The notes under the pieces were generated by a model. The model searched no databases, had not been told where the DNA came from, and worked only from the letters and a program-made list of their open reading frames with translations. 64,000 bases of DNA from an uncultured Paracoccaceae bacterium (lineage in GTDB: Bacteria; Pseudomonadota; Alphaproteobacteria; Rhodobacterales; Rhodobacteraceae), in assembly GCA_947503775.1 (NCBI GenBank), contig CANNFE010000001.1, forward strand, positions 434,001 to 498,000, given 5' to 3'. The position numbers were made by a program, and so were the translations under genes. How positions within the stretch are numbered: the first letter of the stretch is position 1; every line of letters starts with the position of its first letter. Positions 50,734-58,739 of this stretch are shown one piece after another.

Positions 50734-51915
50734 TTAGGTGGTCGACGCCTTGAGGACCTTGATCGCAGCGAAATCGCTCACATCCCCGCCCACACGCTTG
50801 GTCGCGTAGAAAAGAACATGCGGCTTGGCCGAGAACGGATCGCGCAGGATACGCAGGTCGGGCCGCTCGGCGACGGTATAGCCGGTCGCGAAATCGCCGA
50901 AGGCGATCGAGTGGGATCCGGACGCCAGATCGGGCATGTCCTCGGCGATCAGAACGGGATAGCCGACCAGCCGCGCAGGCTCTCCGGCGGCCAGACCGTC
51001 GGACCACAGGAAGCGGCCGTCATTGTCCTTGAGCTTGCGGATCTTGCCCGCCGTCTTGGAGTTCATCACGAATGTGCCGTTGGCGCGGTATTCGGCGCCC
51101 AGCGCATAAACCAGCTCGATGATCGCATCGGCATCCGTGATGTCGCCATCGCTGCCCGAGGGTACATAACCCAGCTCGCCCCATTCCTCGGTGCCATCGG
51201 CCACGATGGGATGACCCAGGAACCCTTTGGGCTTGTCGACACCGTCGCCCGAGACGAAGGCCTGCGCCTCGGAGCGGGCGAATTTCTGCGCGATCCGGCC
51301 CGCGAGCCACCCCTCGATATCGAAGGCCGCATCATCGAGCAGCCGCTGCGACGCCTTGGGCAGAGCCGACAGCTCATGGAGCGGGATCGAAATCCGGTCG
51401 ATGCGCGGCGTATCCGTCTCCGTCACGCCGCCCGCTTCGGCGACCCAGCCTGCGCCCATTTCGGTGTGATCGACGAGCACGTCAAAGGATGTGCTTTCGA
51501 CCTGCACGACATTGGCGATAGACCGCAGGGAGGCGGTCGAGCTCAGCGTCGATTTCACCGTCTCGGAGGTCTGCGGATCGACCAGATAGCCGCCATCAGC
51601 CGCAACAGAGGTGCCCAGCGCCTTGCCTTCCAGCTCCAGCCCGCGCAGCCCGTCATCATCGCCCGAGCGCAGATAGGCGGCAAAGGCCTTCTGATGGGGC
51701 TGGCCCTCTTCGGCCTTGGTGTCCAGAAGCGGGCGGCGCGCCGCCAGGGTCTTGCGATCGAGTAGGGTCATACGGTCGTCCTGCCTTTGAAGTTTGGTTT
51801 GAATGTCGTCCTTGAACGTCTTGATCTCGCTGGCGAACCCGCTCATCGCGGCCGCCAGATCGCTGGCCGGAGACACAAGCTCCCCGGCCCGAGCCTTCAT
51901 CTCGGTCTTGCTCAT
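50734..51915 (-). CDS. GTA major capsid protein (g5-like, HK97 fold)
   Basis: This 393-residue protein is an HK97-type major capsid protein. The first roughly 110 residues are a helical, coiled delta region (AGELVSPASDLAAAMSGFASEIKTFKDDIQTKLQRQDDRM) that the prohead protease should remove. The mature part begins around KALGTSVAADGGYLVDPQTSETV and has VWVAEAGGVTETD-type GWVAEAGGVTETDTPRIDRISIPLHELSALPKAS, followed by the C-terminal GDFATGYTVAERPDLRILRDPFS. It follows the protease gene by 33 bases. Confidence 0.95.
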   Translation of the reverse strand: MSKTEMKARAGELVSPASDLAAAMSGFASEIKTFKDDIQTKLQRQDDRMTLLDRKTLAARRPLLDTKAEEGQPHQKAFAAYLRSGDDDGLRGLELEGKALGTSVAADGGYLVDPQTSETVKSTLSSTASLRSIANVVQVESTSFDVLVDHTEMGAGWVAEAGGVTETDTPRIDRISIPLHELSALPKASQRLLDDAAFDIEGWLAGRIAQKFARSEAQAFVSGDGVDKPKGFLGHPIVADGTEEWGELGYVPSGSDGDITDADAIIELVYALGAEYRANGTFVMNSKTAGKIRKLKDNDGRFLWSDGLAAGEPARLVGYPVLIAEDMPDLASGSHSIAFGDFATGYTVAERPDLRILRDPFSAKPHVLFYATKRVGGDVSDFAAIKVLKASTT

Positions 51916-51948
51916 TCTTGATCCTCTGTCAGTTTCGAGAGTGCCGGC

Positions 51949-52503
51949 TCAGGTCCCGGCAAGCAGACGGCGTCCTTCCTCGATCGCCGCCGCCAGATCG
52001 CGCATCCGGGCCGCTTCGGGATCCTCTCCCTTGGCGTCCACGCGCGCTTGAGGAAGCATCGGGAACGTCACCAGCGACACTTCCCAAAGCTCCAGTTCCG
52101 ACAAGAGCCGTTCGCCCTTCGCCGATGTTCCCGCCTTCACCGTCCGGTAGCCGATCGAGAGCCCGTCGATAGCCCCCGCCGCGACCAAAGCCGCCGCCTC
52201 CCGCGCCTGCGCTACCTCGTCCAGAAGGCGTCCTTTGACGTAAAGGCCTCGCTTGTCTTCGCGCACCTCGTCCCAGACGCCGATAGGCTGCGCCGGATCG
52301 TGCTGCCACAGCATCTTGACCCGTCCGCCCGCCTCCGTCAGCCGCGTCAGCGACGCGCCATAGGCCCCCGCCTCGACGATATCGCCGCCCTGATCGCAGA
52401 CCCCGAAAAGCGAGGCATAGCCTTCGATCACCGCGCCTCCGGCCGCCGCTTCGCGCACCGAAACCTCGCCGCCCAGGCGGCAGAATTTGTGTTCCAGATC
52501 CAT
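51949..52503 (-). CDS. GTA prohead protease (g4-like, HK97 family)
   Basis: The start at ATG 52503 gives 184 residues. The protein has the HK97 prohead protease form: VIEGYASLFGVCDQGGDIVEAGAY, MLWQHDPAQPIGVWDEVREDKRGLYVKGRL and GAIDGLSIGYRTVKAGTSAKGERLLSELELWEVSLVTFPM. The histidine of WQHD and the serine of LSIGY are the expected catalytic residues of this serine protease family. It processes the capsid protein encoded next. Confidence 0.93.
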   Translation of the reverse strand: MDLEHKFCRLGGEVSVREAAAGGAVIEGYASLFGVCDQGGDIVEAGAYGASLTRLTEAGGRVKMLWQHDPAQPIGVWDEVREDKRGLYVKGRLLDEVAQAREAAALVAAGAIDGLSIGYRTVKAGTSAKGERLLSELELWEVSLVTFPMLPQARVDAKGEDPEAARMRDLAAAIEEGRRLLAGT

Positions 52504-52514
52504 GCTCGTTCCCC

Positions 52515-52742
52515 CTATGGCGCCACAGTCAGGATCGACTGAAACGCTTGCGCCAAAATCACGCCCACCACGCCGTAGACGGTGAGCCACAGCCGCTTGT
52601 CGAGCCGCTCCATCATCGCTTCGATCTTCTCCAGCCGCGTATCGAGCTGCGCGAATTGCAGCGCCGCGATCCGCTCATGCGCCGCGATCCGCATACCGGG
52701 CGCGCAATCGAAAGCCTCGAACCCGAAACGCTCCTCGCTCAC
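52515..52742 (-). CDS. GTA g3.5-like small protein with coiled coil and TM segment
   Basis: The start is probably GTG 52742, overlapping the portal stop codon as GTGA, which gives 75 residues (the track start lies inside the portal gene). It has a coiled-coil stretch (RIAALQFAQLDTRLEKIEAMMERLDKRL) followed by one membrane segment (WLTVYGVVGVILAQAFQSIL). In RcGTA the position between portal and protease is occupied by a small orphan, g3.5, with the same size and layout. Confidence 0.8.
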   Translation of the reverse strand: MSEERFGFEAFDCAPGMRIAAHERIAALQFAQLDTRLEKIEAMMERLDKRLWLTVYGVVGVILAQAFQSILTVAP

Positions 52743-53896
52743 GTCTCCATCTCCCGCGGCGGCAAGCCCAGTAGACGCCGCTTCTCGGCCTCTGTCAGGA
52801 ACTCGGCCTCCCCGACGCGCCGCCAAAGCGCCTCTCGCTCCATCGACAGCGCCGGCACGCCGTCCAGATCCGGCGCGAGCGTCAACGTCTCGCCCATGAA
52901 ATCGGACAGCCAGTCGCCCAGCGCGCCCAGCGCCCGGCTGGCAAAGGGCAGCACCGTCAGCCGGTAGAAGGCCCGGTTCGCCTCGGCGTAATTGGCATAG
53001 GTCGCATCCCCGGGGATCCCCAGCAGCATCGGAGGCACCCCGAACGCGACCGAGATCTCCCGCGCCGCCGCTTCCTTGGTCTGCTGAAATTCCATATCCG
53101 ATGGCGAAAAGCCCATCGGCTTCCAGTCCAGCCCGCCTTCCAGCAGCATCGGCCGCCCCGCATTGCGCGCGCCCTGATGCTGGCTCTCCATCTCCGATTG
53201 CAGCCGGTCGAACTGATCGGCCGACAACTGCCCCTGCCCATCGATACCCCGGTAGACGATCGCGCCCGAGGGCCGCGCCGCATTGTCCAGCAGCGCCTTC
53301 GACCAGCGCGACGCCGCATTATGCACATCGATGGCCTGCGCCGCCGCCTGCATCGGGCTCAGCCCGTAATGGTCGTCCTGCGGATGAAAGCTCCGGACAT
53401 GGCAGATCGGAGAGACCCCGCCGCTCAGATCGAACCGATGCTTGCGCCCGCCCACGGCATATTCGTAAGCCACCGGCCAGCCATCGGCGCCGGGCACCAG
53501 GCTTATCCGGTCCGAGCGCAGCACATGCAGCTCCACCGGACGCTCCTCGCCCACGGCCTCCACATAGCCGTTGCCGGTCAGCAGGATCTGCCCGTATAGC
53601 GCCTCGAGGAACGCCTCGCCGCCCTGCCCCAGATTGGGCCGCGCCAGCAGATCGATCATCGGATGTTCGGCATAGCGCGTCTGCCGGTCCTGCAGGCCCA
53701 GCGGCAGCGTCGCCGCGGCCTCGGCGATCAGCTTGACCGCGCGAAAGCCCACCGGATTTCCGGAAAATCCCGTCCGCGTCAGCGAGGCGGCATCGCGCGG
53801 GCTCCACGCCACGCGGCCCGCGCTGGCATGCGCGATCACCCGGCCCGTCGCCGAGGCTTTCGCCTGGGGTGCGCTGCGCTTCAGAAAGTCGAACAT
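52739..53896 (-). CDS. GTA portal protein (g3-like)
   Basis: The start at ATG 53896 behind GAGGAG gives 385 residues, normal for the HK97 portal family. Landmarks are NPVGFRAVKLIAEAAATLPLGL, FLEALYGQILLTGNGYVEAV, the DRISLVPG stretch, GLSPMQAAAQAIDVHNAASRW and GVPPMLLGIPGDATYANYAEANRAFYRLTVLPF. It is the first GTA gene on this strand in the window; the expected terminase genes g1 and g2 do not precede it. A 121-base gap separates it from urtE. Confidence 0.95.
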   Translation of the reverse strand: MFDFLKRSAPQAKASATGRVIAHASAGRVAWSPRDAASLTRTGFSGNPVGFRAVKLIAEAAATLPLGLQDRQTRYAEHPMIDLLARPNLGQGGEAFLEALYGQILLTGNGYVEAVGEERPVELHVLRSDRISLVPGADGWPVAYEYAVGGRKHRFDLSGGVSPICHVRSFHPQDDHYGLSPMQAAAQAIDVHNAASRWSKALLDNAARPSGAIVYRGIDGQGQLSADQFDRLQSEMESQHQGARNAGRPMLLEGGLDWKPMGFSPSDMEFQQTKEAAAREISVAFGVPPMLLGIPGDATYANYAEANRAFYRLTVLPFASRALGALGDWLSDFMGETLTLAPDLDGVPALSMEREALWRRVGEAEFLTEAEKRRLLGLPPREMET

Positions 53897-54017
53897 GCCC
53901 GTCTCCTCGAATCCCGACCTCGCGTTTCCGCGTCGTTGAAAGAGGTTTTGACGGCAAAGCCTGAACGAGCCCTGACAGCTCCGCGCGGTGGGTGTTGCGG
54001 CCCGGAGGGGCGCAGCC

Positions 54018-54707
54018 TCAGACCGAGACCAGCCCCAGCACCTCGCTCCGATCCGCCTCGCTGCGGGGGCGATCATGGATCACCGCCCCGCCGCGCATCA
54101 CGACGATCCGGTCGGCGATCTCCCAGGCGAATTCGAACCGCTGCTCGACCAGAACGATGGCCATGTCGCCTTGCGCCTTCAGACGCGCGATCACCCGCCC
54201 GATCTCGGCGATGATCGAGGGCTGGATGCCTTCGGTCGGCTCGTCCAGCAGTAAAACCCGGGGCCGCGTGACCAAAGCGCGCGCGATCGCCAGTTGCTGC
54301 TGCTGCCCGCCCGACAGATCCCCGCCCCGGCGGCCCGCCATCTCGCGCAGGATCGGGAACAGCTCAAACACCGTCTCGGGCACGGCCCGCTCGGCGCGCG
54401 GCAGACAGGCGAACCCGGTCTCGAGGTTTTCCTGCACGGTCAGCAGCGGGAAGATCTCGCGCCCCTGCGGCACGTAAGCCAGCCCCGCCCGCGCCCGGGC
54501 CTGCGCCCCGCGCGGCAGCGCCGCCCCATCTAGCCGCACCTGCCCGCCCGACGGATGCCGCCCGGCCAAGGCCGACAAAAGCGAGGTCTTGCCGACCCCG
54601 TTCAGACCCATCACCGCCGTCACCTCGCCCACGCGGGCACCGAAATCGACGCCGTTCAGCACCGTCGCACCGCCATAGGCCAGCGTCAGATGATCCGCCT
54701 CCAGCAT
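54018..54707 (-). CDS. urtE: urea ABC transporter ATP-binding protein UrtE
   Basis: This 229-residue ATPase has Walker A GLNGVGKTSL, signature LSGGQQQQLAIARAL and Walker B RVLLLDEPTEGIQPS. EGIQPS and the opening MLEADHLTLAYGGATVLNGVDF mark branched-chain amino-acid/urea-type ATPases of the LivF/UrtE group. It is the last gene of urtABCDE, overlapping urtD by one base, and it lies directly before the GTA cluster. Confidence 0.93.
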   Translation of the reverse strand: MLEADHLTLAYGGATVLNGVDFGARVGEVTAVMGLNGVGKTSLLSALAGRHPSGGQVRLDGAALPRGAQARARAGLAYVPQGREIFPLLTVQENLETGFACLPRAERAVPETVFELFPILREMAGRRGGDLSGGQQQQLAIARALVTRPRVLLLDEPTEGIQPSIIAEIGRVIARLKAQGDMAIVLVEQRFEFAWEIADRIVVMRGGAVIHDRPRSEADRSEVLGLVSV

Positions 54708-55444
54708 CAGCCCCGCCCCAGATAGACGTCGATCACCTGCGGATCGGCCGTCACGTGATCCAGCGATCCCTCGGCCAGTACCCGCCCTTCATGCAGAACG
54801 GTCACGCGGCAATTCAGGCGGCGCACGAATTCCATGTCATGCTCGACGACGACGACAGCGCGCGTCTTGGCGGCCTCGCGCAGGATCGTCGTTGTCTTCT
54901 CGCGCTCGGACGGGGTCATCCCGGCAGCCGGCTCGTCCACCAGCAAAAGGCGCGGCTCGGAGGCAAGAAGCATCCCGATCTCGAGCCACTGCTTTTGCCC
55001 GTGGCTCAGCTCGCCCGCCCGGCGATCCAGCGCCCCCTTCAGCCCCACATCGGCCGCCAGCGCGGGAATACGCTCCGGGTCGGCCCCCGCCCGCGCCAGA
55101 ACGCGCAAGGGCCGCCGCACCGCCCTCAGCGCAAGGGCGAGGTTTTCCCAAACGCTCTGATCCTCGAAGACCGTGGGCTTTTGAAACTTGCGCCCGATCC
55201 CCTCGCGCGCGATGCGGCTTTCGGACAGGCGCGTCAGATCGAGGATCCGCTCGCCCCAGCGAATGGTCCCGCTATCGGGCCGCGTCTTGCCGGTGACCAG
55301 ATCCATGAAGGTCGTCTTGCCCGCTCCGTTCGGGCCGATCACGGCGCGCATCTCGGGCTCTCCGATCGCAAAAGACAGACCGTCGATCGCCTTGAACCCG
55401 TCAAAGGATTTCGACACGCCCGACACTTCAAGCAGCGCGCTCAT
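54707..55444 (-). CDS. urtD: urea ABC transporter ATP-binding protein UrtD
   Basis: The start at ATG 55444 overlaps the urtC stop codon by four bases (ATGA) and gives 245 residues. Walker A is GPNGAGKTTF, the signature is LSHGQKQWLEIGM (typical of UrtD/LivG) and Walker B is LLLVDEPAAGMTP. EREKTTTILREAAKTRAVVVVEHDMEFV is the H-loop region. Together with UrtE it powers urea import. Confidence 0.94.
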   Translation of the reverse strand: MSALLEVSGVSKSFDGFKAIDGLSFAIGEPEMRAVIGPNGAGKTTFMDLVTGKTRPDSGTIRWGERILDLTRLSESRIAREGIGRKFQKPTVFEDQSVWENLALALRAVRRPLRVLARAGADPERIPALAADVGLKGALDRRAGELSHGQKQWLEIGMLLASEPRLLLVDEPAAGMTPSEREKTTTILREAAKTRAVVVVEHDMEFVRRLNCRVTVLHEGRVLAEGSLDHVTADPQVIDVYLGRG

Positions 55445-56646
55445 TCGCCCGGCTCTGCCCGGGCAGCCTCCAGCGTCCGCGCCGGCGCCTCGGGGCGGCG
55501 ACGCGCCAGCCGCAGGACAAGCCCCGCCAGCCCTTGGGGCGCGAGCAGCGTGACCGCCACGAAGCCAAGCCCCAGCAGCACGAGCCACCAATCGGTCCAA
55601 CGGATGACGTAGACGCCCAGATCGATATCCGGCGCCCCGCCCCCGGTGAACCACGACGACAGAAGCGACACCGCCGCCGCTCCCAGGATCGCGCCCCACA
55701 GATGCCCGCGCCCGCCGATGGCGACCCAGACCGCCAGATAGATCGAGGCGATGGGCGCGATCTCGGCCGGGTTCACGATGCCCGCCTGCGGATAATAAAG
55801 CGCCCCCGCCACGCCGCAGGCCATGGAGGTGCCAGTAAAGACCACCAGCTTGAAGCCTTCCACGTCATAGCCCAGAAACCGTAGCCGCGCCTCGTCGTCG
55901 CGGATCGCCCGCAAGGCCGAGCCGAAGCGGGCGGCCACCGTCCAGCGGGCAAGAACGTAAAAGCCCCCCAGCGCCGCGGCAGAGGCCCAGAGGAACCACA
56001 GCGACAGCGTCGATTGCGGCACATGGGTCAGGCCCGGGATGTTCTGCAGACCCGACAGGCCGTTATTGCCGCGCAGCCCGCTATCGTTCTGAAAGAGCCA
56101 GAGCGACAGGGCCAGCGTGCCCGCCTGCGTCAGGATCGACAGGTAGACCCCCGTCACCCGGCTGCGAAAGGCGAGCCAGCCAAAGACCAGCGCCAGAAGG
56201 CCGGGGACCAGCACGACGGCCAGAAGCTGCACCCAGAGCATATCGGCAAAGACCCACATCCACGGAAACGTGTCCGAGCCGACGACACCGAAGATCTGCG
56301 TCGCCGCCGCCTGATCGACCTCCGCCGGGGTCGGCGGCAGCGGCCTCTGGGCCAGTTGGGCGGCCACGACGTCTTCGGTGCGCGCGCGCATCAGCCACAT
56401 GCCGATCGCATAGCCTCCGATCCCGAAAAAGGCCATGTGCCCGAGGCTGAGAATGCCGGTATAGCCCCAGACCAGATCCATCGCGACGGCGGCCAGACAC
56501 AGGCACAGCGTCTTGCCCAGCGTCTTGACGAAGGAGGTCGAGATCAGGCCCGCCTCGGCCATCAACGTGGCCCCCAGCGTCAGGACGGCCAGGCAGGACA
56601 GGACGGCGATCACGTCCGGGCGGCGGATGAGGGGCGTGCGGGTCAT
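55441..56646 (-). CDS. urtC: urea ABC transporter permease UrtC
   Basis: This 401-residue permease has about nine hydrophobic segments, including the family marks MDLVWGYTGILSLGHMAFFGIGGYAIGMWL and NNGLSGLQNIPGLTH and VAIGGRGHLWGAILGAAAVSLLSSWF. These fit the LivM/UrtC family. It overlaps urtD by four bases. A 91-base gap with tandem GC hairpins separates it from urtB. Confidence 0.94.
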   Translation of the reverse strand: MTRTPLIRRPDVIAVLSCLAVLTLGATLMAEAGLISTSFVKTLGKTLCLCLAAVAMDLVWGYTGILSLGHMAFFGIGGYAIGMWLMRARTEDVVAAQLAQRPLPPTPAEVDQAAATQIFGVVGSDTFPWMWVFADMLWVQLLAVVLVPGLLALVFGWLAFRSRVTGVYLSILTQAGTLALSLWLFQNDSGLRGNNGLSGLQNIPGLTHVPQSTLSLWFLWASAAALGGFYVLARWTVAARFGSALRAIRDDEARLRFLGYDVEGFKLVVFTGTSMACGVAGALYYPQAGIVNPAEIAPIASIYLAVWVAIGGRGHLWGAILGAAAVSLLSSWFTGGGAPDIDLGVYVIRWTDWWLVLLGLGFVAVTLLAPQGLAGLVLRLARRRPEAPARTLEAARAEPGE

Positions 56647-56704
56647 GGGGCTGCGCCCCTTGGCAGGCCGGGCCGGGGGCGCTGCCCCCGCGCGCGAGGC
56701 GCGC
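56647..56704. repeat. tandem GC hairpins between urtB and urtC
   Basis: Three GC-rich hairpins occur in a row: GGGGC-TGC-GCCCC (56647-56659), GGGGGC-GCT-GCCCCC (56675-56689) and GCGCGC-GAG-GCGCGC (56690-56704). Related intergenic repeats with GGGGGCGCTGCCCCC and a following CGAGGTATTT are common in Rhodobacterales genomes, from memory. The terminator after pdhC uses the same GGGGC/GCCCC arms. Confidence 0.55.
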
Positions 56705-56737
56705 TCCCCCGAGGTATTTCTGGCAAGATGAGGAGGA

Positions 56738-58663
56738 TCATTGCGCGAAGCGTCCCTTTTGCGGAACGATCCCGCGGGGGCGGATCTGGATGAAGGCGAT
56801 GATGAAGAGGATCATGAAGGTCTGCGCCGCCAGCGTGTTCGAGGGGTTCAGCCACTCGATCCCCTTTTGCAGCCCGCCGATCAGGCCGGCGCCCGCCAGC
56901 GTGCCGAAGACGCTGCCAACGCCGCCCACGACGACCGTCATGAAGCTTTGCACGATATAGCCCGCCCCCATCTCGGACGTGACCTGCGCATAAAGCCCGA
57001 TCGCCACGCCCGCCACGCCCGCGATACCCGAGCCCAGCCCGAAGGTCAGCATCCCGATCCGGCCGGGATCGATGCCCATGCTGGCGGCCATACCCGGGTT
57101 CTGCGTCACCGCCCGGACCTCGAGCCCCAGCCGGGTCCGGCGCAGTAGGGCAACGATGGCCGCCAGAAAGACCAGCGCCAGCACGAAAATCGCCACCCGG
57201 ATCCAGGAGATCGAGATCGCATCCGAGATGATCCACGAGCCCGCCAGCCAGTCCGGCGATGTCAGGGGCCGCGCCTGCGTGCCAAAGACGTTCTTGGCGA
57301 TCTGCTGCAGCGCCACCGAGATCCCGAAGGTCGCCAGCAGCGTCTCGAGCGGGCGGTGCATCAGATGGCGGATCACCAGCCGTTCAAGCGCCACGCCCGC
57401 CAGTCCCGCCGTGCAGAAGGCCAGCGGCAGCGCCACGATCAGGCTGAGCGTGTAGTCGGGGATGATCGTCTGCACGACATAGCCGGTATACGCGCCGATC
57501 ATGATGAACTCACCATGGGCCATGTTGATGACGCCCATCACCCCGAAGGTGACGGCCAATCCGATCGCCGCCAGAAAATAGATCGAGGCCAGCGACAGCG
57601 CATCGAGCCCCAGATCCACCGCCCCATGCCGCGCCAGCCGCGCCGATTGCGCGGCGCTGGCGGCCTCGGCTGCGGCGATCACGCCCGCATCGGCCTCGCG
57701 GTAGATATCGAGAACGGCGTGGGACGCCAGCGCCTCGGCGATGGCCGCCTCGGCCGGGCGCGGCCGGGCGGCGCCGCCTGCGGCCAGCGCCTCATAGGCC
57801 TCCCAGCGGGCGGCCTCGCTCTCCAACGTGGCGACGGGCCGCCCGGCGACCATCCCATCGGTGATCGCGACGGTCAGGGCCATATCGCGGGCCATGCGCG
57901 TGACCGGCGCAGGCGCCAGACCGGCCTCGACCAGCAGCGCCAGGCGCTCGGCCTCGTCCAGATCGGACGGGCCGGCGACGATCGCGCCCTCGGGCGCCGC
58001 GCCGCCTTCGGCGACGATGCGATCGGTGGCAAGGATCCGCGACAGGACGGCGCGATCCTGAACCGACGCGCCCAGCCGGTCGATGGCGGCGATGCGCGCG
58101 GCGGGATCCTCGCCGAACCGGGCCGTCAGGCGCCGCTCGAGATCGGTCTTCAGCGCGCGGATCGCCGGATCGGGCTCGTCCTCGATCGAGGCGCGCAAGG
58201 CGGGCAGCAGCGCCGCGTCGGGATCCCGCTCGAGCGAGGCGAGCGCGGCCCGCCGCGCGCCGGGCCGAGGATCGGAAAGCTGGAACTGCACCAAAGCGGC
58301 CGCGATCACCCCGCGCACGCCCGCATTCGGTTTGAGCTGCCTGGCCGCGCGCCGGTCCACCGTCCCGGCCTCGGCGCCGCTGTCGATATCGGTCAGTGCC
58401 CAGACATCGCCCTCGCGCTGGCCGTAGTAAAAAAGCCCGTCCTCGGCGCGCACGACGCCCTTGTCCTGCCAGGCTTCCAGAAAGGGCTGCAGGTTCGGCG
58501 AGCCGTTGGCGGCCAGCGTCTCGAGCACCTCTTCGACATGGCGGCGCGAGGCGCGCTCCACCCGCTCGGCCTCGGCCTGAAGCGCCGGTTGCAGATCCTG
58601 CGCGAGGACAGGACCAGGCCCCAGCAGCATCAGGGCAAGTGCAAGGCGAAGGATCAGGGTCAT
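56738..58663 (-). CDS. urtB: urea ABC transporter permease UrtB (with long periplasmic N-terminus)
   Basis: The start at ATG 58663 gives 641 residues with a signal peptide (MTLILRLALALMLLGPGPVLAQ). The first 340 residues form a helical periplasmic region with HEAT-like repeats (ARRAALASLERDPDAALLPALRASI, RALKTDLERRLTARFG). The last 300 residues are the LivH/UrtB permease domain: FGVMGVINMAHGEFIMIGAYTGYVVQ, LATFGISVALQQIAKN, VVVGGVGSVFGTLAGAGLIGGLQKGI. Long UrtB proteins of this kind are usual for urea transporters. The role of the N-terminal part is unknown. Confidence 0.92.
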   Translation of the reverse strand: MTLILRLALALMLLGPGPVLAQDLQPALQAEAERVERASRRHVEEVLETLAANGSPNLQPFLEAWQDKGVVRAEDGLFYYGQREGDVWALTDIDSGAEAGTVDRRAARQLKPNAGVRGVIAAALVQFQLSDPRPGARRAALASLERDPDAALLPALRASIEDEPDPAIRALKTDLERRLTARFGEDPAARIAAIDRLGASVQDRAVLSRILATDRIVAEGGAAPEGAIVAGPSDLDEAERLALLVEAGLAPAPVTRMARDMALTVAITDGMVAGRPVATLESEAARWEAYEALAAGGAARPRPAEAAIAEALASHAVLDIYREADAGVIAAAEAASAAQSARLARHGAVDLGLDALSLASIYFLAAIGLAVTFGVMGVINMAHGEFIMIGAYTGYVVQTIIPDYTLSLIVALPLAFCTAGLAGVALERLVIRHLMHRPLETLLATFGISVALQQIAKNVFGTQARPLTSPDWLAGSWIISDAISISWIRVAIFVLALVFLAAIVALLRRTRLGLEVRAVTQNPGMAASMGIDPGRIGMLTFGLGSGIAGVAGVAIGLYAQVTSEMGAGYIVQSFMTVVVGGVGSVFGTLAGAGLIGGLQKGIEWLNPSNTLAAQTFMILFIIAFIQIRPRGIVPQKGRFAQ

Positions 58664-58690
58664 GTCTCGTCCCGGGCCACCAAAAGGAGA

Positions 58691-58721
58691 CCCCGCGCCG
58701 CCCATAAAACGCGGCGCGGGG
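58691..58721 (-). terminator. hairpin between urtA and urtB
   Basis: CCCCGCGCCGC and GCGGCGCGGGG form a perfect 11-bp stem around a 9-base loop, 19 bases after urtA. It probably limits read-through so that the receptor is made in excess. Confidence 0.6.
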
Positions 58722-58739
58722 CCTGAACCACGGATCCGG

